From Edaphochlamys debaryana (lineage: Eukaryota > Chlorophyta > Chlorophyceae > Chlamydomonadales): a stretch of 64,000 bases of DNA. A program made the translations under genes and the position numbers. Positions 59,536 to 64,000 of this stretch are shown piece after piece (position 1 is the first letter of the stretch; every line of letters starts with the position of its first letter). The stretch spans positions 248,001 to 312,000 of the forward strand of contig JAEHOE010000070.1 in NCBI GenBank assembly GCA_016858145.1, written 5' to 3'. A model generated the notes under the pieces. The model ran no database searches, was not told where the DNA came from, and saw only the letters and a program-made list of their open reading frames with translations.

Positions 59536-61917
59536 TCAGGCCTGCGCCGCCTGCCGCCGCCTCATCTCGTCCTGCTCCTCCCGCGCCCGCCGCAGCGCCG
59601 CCCGGTCCGACTCAATCATCGAGTGCAGGAAGAACTCGCCCGCCTTGTACGACGAGCGAACCATGGGTCCGCTGGCCACGTAGCGGAAGCCGATCTGCGC
59701 GCGGGCCGCGGAGGGGGGGGAGCGTGTTAGGGTTTGGCTGTATACAAGCGGCCGCGTCACTCGCGGGGCCTTTGACTTGGTGAATGGCCCCGAGCTTTTG
59801 GTGGGGGCAGCCCGCGCGGCCGCCAACCCATACACGAGGCATCCTCAACGCACCCACGCCACCCCAGGCCGGCCCGGTCCCTGCCACGGGCGCGCACCTC
59901 CTCCTGCCCGAACTTGCGCCAGTACTCGAACTTCTCGGGCGTCACGAACTCGGTCACCTGCGCATACCGGTACGGCAGCGTTGGGGCGTGGGGGGCGTAA
60001 GGAGCAGCGGCCTGAAACCCTGAGCCTGTTGGCAGCGCTCGCGGGGGGAGGCGTGGCCGCACGGTTTCGGGCTTCGTGTGTGCGAGGCCAGGCCCTCTGG
60101 GCATGCCCAGCCGGCCGGGGCCGGGCCATGACTCATGACTCCCACCTCAGGTAGGACCCCCACAACACTCAAAGGCCCTCACCGGCAGGTGGTTGGGCGT
60201 GGGCTGCAGATACTGGCCCAGAGTGAAGATGTCCACCCCCACTGCCTTGAGGTCCAGCATGGTGTCAATCACCTGCGGGGGAAGGTGGGGGGAGGAGGAG
60301 GGAGGGGTAGCGGGGGGGAGGCAGGTCTAGGCGATGGGGAGGCGTCGGGGCGGCTGTCGCAGGTACCGGGTGTGGTCCCCAGCTGCTAGGCTTGAGCCCC
60401 GGCTGTAACCCCCGAGGGACCATGAGATAGGCCGCAGGTCCACAGGAAAAAGTGCCCTGGTCCCAGCCCACAGCTTCAGGATCCCAACAGAGCGCAGCCG
60501 CCGCTCACGGCAAGCACCAGGCCCCCTGGGCCCGCCTGGGCCTGGGCCCGCCCCGGGCCCCACCTCATCGTCCGTCTCCCCCAGGCCCAGCATGATGGAC
60601 GACTTGGTGTACACGCCCACGGACTTGGCGGCGCGGAGCACGTCCAGGGTCTGACATGGGGGAGGAGGGCGGCGGCAGGGGGCGCAGGCAGGGGTCAGCG
60701 CCGGGGGGCACATTTGCTGGGTGAGGTTGGGTCAAGGAACTCCCCTTTCTCGTCCCCCCCCCGCGGCTCCCTCAAGCGCTCCAGGTACTCTGCGTCTGGG
60801 ACTTTCGCCCACCCCCTCCTTCCCCCCTCGGCCCACTTCACCTCCTCTCTGGCTACGCCCGGCACCCCGCTCCCTCCAACACCCCCACCCCCTCTCCCAC
60901 CTGCATGTAGCCCGCCCGCGGGTCGCGCACTCGCTTCTGCAGCCGCTCCACGGTCTCCACGTTGTGAGCAAACACGTCCAGGCCCGAGCCCGCGAGCATC
61001 TTGACCGCCTCAAGATCGCCGCGGAAGTCGGGCGTCAGGCACTCAACCAAGATGCCCGGCCGCAGGTGCTTGAGCGTCCGCACCGTCTTTGTGAAATGCT
61101 CGGCGCCACCGTCTGGCATGTCGTCGCGGTCAACGGAAGTCAACACGACGTAGCCCACGCCCCAAGATGCGACCGCGGTCGCGGTGTTGACCGGCTCGTC
61201 GGGGTCGGCTGGCGGGGGCGTGCGGGCCGTGTTGACTGCGCAGAAGCGGCAGCCGCGAGTGCAGGTGTCGCCAAGGAGCATGATGGTGGCGGTGGCGAGC
61301 TCGCCATTCCAGCACTCGCCGATGTTGGGGCATTGCGCCTCTTCGCACACCGTCGCCAGCTTCAGCCCCCGCAGCTGCGACTTGAGCCCTGCGTATACCT
61401 CGCCCTGAGGCGCCCGCTGCCGCAGCCAGGCCGGCTTGGACTGGTGCGGCAGCGTGGTCAGCGCAGGGCCCAGGATCGTGGCAGCGCCGGGCGCCCCCGC
61501 CGGCTCCGCCGGCGCAAACGGGGACACGGGCGCCGCGCCGCTGGCGACGGCAACTGAGGGCGTCACCTTCTTGCGCAGGTGCTGCTCCGCCAGGGTGGCG
61601 AGCGAGGGGTCCTTCTGCACGGCCAAGCGGACCAGCTCCTCGAACGCGTCGATTTGGGGCGTGATGTTGACGTCCTCCTCGCCCAAAACAGCCGAAGCGC
61701 TGGTCGTCTCCACCATCGGAGCCCCGCTCGAGCGCGCCGCCAGGCTGCCTCGTGGAGCTACGCGGCCGGACGGCCGGGCCATGGGGGCAAGAGCATGCCG
61801 CGGCGGCACTGGCCCGCACGGCCGCGAAGAGCTGGCCTGGGCCTGCTGAAGCGTGCCCAGGCACCTCATCGTGGTAATTGGCGCGGTCAGGGGCGCTAAC
61901 CTAGACCCTAGCGGCAA
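59536..61917 (-). CDS. lipoyl synthase (LipA/LIAS family), probably plastid-targeted
   Basis: Radical SAM enzyme that inserts two sulfurs into octanoyl groups on lipoyl-dependent proteins such as pyruvate dehydrogenase E2. Exons in transcript order: 61917-60901, 60650-60564, 60272-60183, 59957-59898, 59694-59536; 470 aa, phases consistent. The auxiliary cluster cysteines are C191, C196, C202 ([12 protein letters not shown]) and the radical SAM cysteines C219, C223, C226 (CTRGCRFC). The C-terminal Ser motif RSSY, a ligand of the auxiliary cluster, is at 431-434. All key residues are present. About 75 N-terminal residues are Arg/Ser/Ala/Pro-rich with few acids, a transit peptide; the following region to about 165 is weakly conserved. 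Plastid rather than mitochondrial targeting is inferred from the cyanobacterial-like core and the divergent neighbour coding a lumen protein, so it is uncertain. Confidence 0.95.
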
Positions 61918-62259
61918 ATGCGGGCCTGCGGGCGTTGGCCACGAGCTCCGCGCGGTGGTGCGTTCACCCAGCTAAGTGGGTGTTCGAGTTGACAGCAGCT
62001 CTACCTCGACAATTGACCAGGTTGACGTCCTCTGCTCGAGCCTTGATTGCAGCCCGAGTGCCATGCGCAAGCCGGGGGCGCCAAAACCTCCATGCTCGCC
62101 CACAGCTGAGGTGCATTTACAGTAGACGCTCAACTCGTCACGCTAGCCATACCAGGCCTTCCGGTTCGCGCTACACCGGCACCTCGCGCAAGCCACCGAC
62201 CATCTTTGCCATCCGACCTCGCGCTACCCCTCGCCCTCCCCACACGCGCATCGACAAAG
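61918..62259. promoter_or_regulatory. divergent promoter region, lipoyl synthase / lumen protein
   Basis: 342 bp between two opposite ATGs; contains both promoters and 5' UTRs. No named motif was recognised. Confidence 0.5.
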
Positions 62260-63853
62260 ATGCCTGCCACCCTTCGCTGTGCGCGGCCGGGCGCTAGCGC
62301 GTCCCTCCCCTCGCGCTCTCGCCGGACCACTGTCACGGTGACCGCATCCCACCCATCCCCCGTCGCGGTCCGCCTCGCCTCGGCCGCTGCCTCTGCCGCG
62401 CTGACCGCGTCGCTGCTGCTGGGCGCATCGCCAGCGGCGCTGGCTGTGGGGCTGGAGAGTGTCGACCTGGTGCCCAGCAGGTGCGTGGGCGCGCCGGCCA
62501 CGCCGCGGGCCCCGGCACAGCGCCGATGTCCAACATTGCGACGTGCTGCCGGCCCTTGCTCTTCGCCATGATCTACCAGTTTCTACGTGGCAAGGGAATG
62601 CGGAATGTGCCCCCCAAAAGATCTCCCCCCTCTCCCCTCCCGATCAGCCTGGAGGCCAGTCCCGAGGTGGCGGAGGGCAAGGACGTCATCCGCAAGAAGC
62701 TGGCGGCGGAGGACGAGGTGGGGGCGAGGGGGGGGTTGGGGGAGAGGGAGGGGCGGGAGAATGACTTTTGCATGGATGGGAGAGCGAAGGGAGAGCGAAG
62801 GTAGGGAGCGAGCGGCAGCCAGCGAGCCCGAGGGGGTTTTGGGGGAGGGGAGAAGAGGGAGAGGGGAGAGGGGCGTGGACCTGTGTCCGCTGCCGGGAAG
62901 AGGTGTGGGCAGGGGGAAGGGCATCGGCGGCTGGGTTGCCTGGGTTGCCGGCGAGGCATGCGGGGGGGGGGGGGCTTGTGTCCGCTGCGGGACGGAAGCT
63001 GTGTGGGTCGATGGGATGATGAGAGGGAAGAGGATCGGGCGTGGGTCGGTGGTTGTGATGGCTGTGGCGAGCGGCGAAGGGCGTCGCGGTCGGTCGCCAG
63101 AACAGTGGGCAGGAGCCGGGCAGGGGAGGAGGGGGATGCCCTCGCTTCCGGGCATTGCGCTGCAGTGCGACCCGAGACGCCCCCCGCCCTCCCTCGTACG
63201 TACGCCCCCTCAGGCCTTTCTGCAGTCCAACACCCTCAAGGTGGGGCGAGGGGGGCTGCGGGATAGAGGGGGCGAGGGGGTGAAGGGCCACATTAGAAGA
63301 ACGACAAAAGGCCGCTGGAGGTCCCAAAATTTCAACGGCAACGACTCGCGACTCGCCAGCTCTCCGCCAACAAGTCGGTCTCCTTGCGTGCATCTTCCGA
63401 ACCACCCTCCCTTTTTCTAATCCCCTCAACACCCGCAGGAGCTGCTGAAGAAGAGTGAGGCCAACAAGGAGAAGAACAAGCGCGACATCCAGAACAAGTA
63501 CTGGTGAGGCCGTTCCCTTTGGGGCTCTGCGCTGCTCTTGGCGGCCAGACTTGAAAACCGGCCGGCTCTTCACCGCGCCTACGAACTCACCGGCTCACAC
63601 GTTCCCGCTGTTCCCGGCCGGCAACCCTCACATTACACCCCCTGGGGGCCTGGAGCCGAGCGTGCCCCCTCGTGCACTGTGCTGCCTTGTGCGTTGCTTT
63701 GAACCCGGGGCCCCCTCCCCGCCCTGCCCGTTCAGCTTCCGGCAGGCTGAGCTGGGCGTGGGCGACTGCGGCGGCCTCCGCTTCATCCCCGGCCTCACGG
63801 AGAACGGCAAGCAGAAGACGCCCGACGTGCGTGGGGGTTTGGAGCGCCGCTAG
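62260..63853 (+). CDS. probable thylakoid lumen protein of unknown function (3' end uncertain)
   Basis: Exons: 62260-62480, 62648-62717, 63214-63240 (27-nt microexon, AFLQSNTLK), 63439-63503, 63736 onward; phases consistent. The N-terminus is a bipartite targeting sequence: an Arg/Ser/Thr-rich transit part, then a hydrophobic stretch (SAALTASLLLGASPAALA) with an A-x-A cleavage site before VGLESVDLVPS. The mature protein is short and charged: SPEVAEGKDVIRKKLAAEDE, ELLKKSEANKEKNKRDIQNK, then CFRQAELGVGDCGGLRFIPG with two Cys. It resembles small conserved lumen proteins of plants and algae; I cannot name it. Exon 5 either runs to the stop at 63851-63853 or is spliced at the good donor after 63826 (CCCGAC/GTGCGT), in which case the gene continues beyond the window. 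Confidence 0.7.
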
Positions 63854-64000
63854 GACGGAGCGGCGGGGAGCGGAGGGGCAGGGGGGACGCTCGTTGGGGG
63901 CTTCGGGGAATCGGACAGAGGTTCAAGCTCACGAGCAGCTGCACCGCACCCTTCGCATGAAGTCGTTGCTTGCCTTGCCGCCAACCTAGCGTCCTTGTGG

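Noticed and set aside
1..64000. CRISPR arrays, bacterial operons, phage or transposase genes
   Set aside because: No regularly spaced repeats, no transposase, integrase or reverse transcriptase motifs were seen; the intron-rich genes are plainly eukaryotic.

Overview
This window looks like nuclear DNA of a volvocine green alga (Chlamydomonas type). It is very GC-rich. Its genes have many short introns with clean GT/AG borders and pyrimidine-rich acceptors. Exons carry long Ala/Gly/Ser/Pro low-complexity inserts, and TGTAA poly(A) signals (the volvocine signal) follow some genes. The gene set (a PAS-guanylate cyclase family, POC1, a Toc64-type receptor, a thylakoid lumen protein) also fits. 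The species cannot be fixed from the sequence alone. Exon borders below were placed by hand from splice consensus, reading-phase continuity and protein-family similarity; spans are coding spans (start codon to stop).

Layout: (1) 867-7727 (+) a large PAS/guanylate cyclase. (2) 10036-13273 (+) a CobW/COG0523 GTPase. (3) 13733-19351 (+) a Toc64-like membrane-anchored amidase-homology/TPR protein. (4) 21246-28133 (-) a second guanylate cyclase in tail-to-tail orientation to the first; its 3' half, introns included, is nearly identical to the first while the 5' half is strongly diverged. (5) 29370-30910 (-) a typical 2-Cys peroxiredoxin. (6) about 31700-33999 (-) a P-loop, sulfotransferase-like protein that I could only partly model. 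(7) 34346-35934 (+) a PPIL6-like cyclophilin. (8) 37678-42565 (+) a four-domain protein: SPX, RING, FCP1/SCP-type phosphatase and PHOSPHO1-type phosphatase. (9) 44334-47808 (-) the centriole protein POC1. (10) 48293-58616 (+) an 11-TM AAAP/SLC38-like amino acid transporter with an Ala-rich C-terminal extension of about 900 residues. (11) 59536-61917 (-) lipoyl synthase. (12) 62260 to the right edge (+) a probable thylakoid lumen protein, possibly continuing outside the window.

The most notable item is gene 8. It joins an SPX sensor of phosphate/inositol pyrophosphate and a RING E3 module (the plant NLA arrangement) to two different HAD phosphatases, the second resembling phosphocholine/phosphoethanolamine phosphatase. 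Two GNATATNC (P1BS-type) sites lie in its upstream region, one only 87 bp before the ATG. A diverged copy of part of its SPX exons, intron included, lies in antisense orientation inside an intron of the amino acid transporter 13 kb away. Together these suggest a phosphate-responsive regulator with a possible antisense relative.

Other points are a gene-conversion-like tract between the two cyclases, a duplicated exon with an in-frame stop in the transporter, a GC-AG intron in POC1, and short divergent promoters between POC1/transporter and lipoyl synthase/lumen protein.
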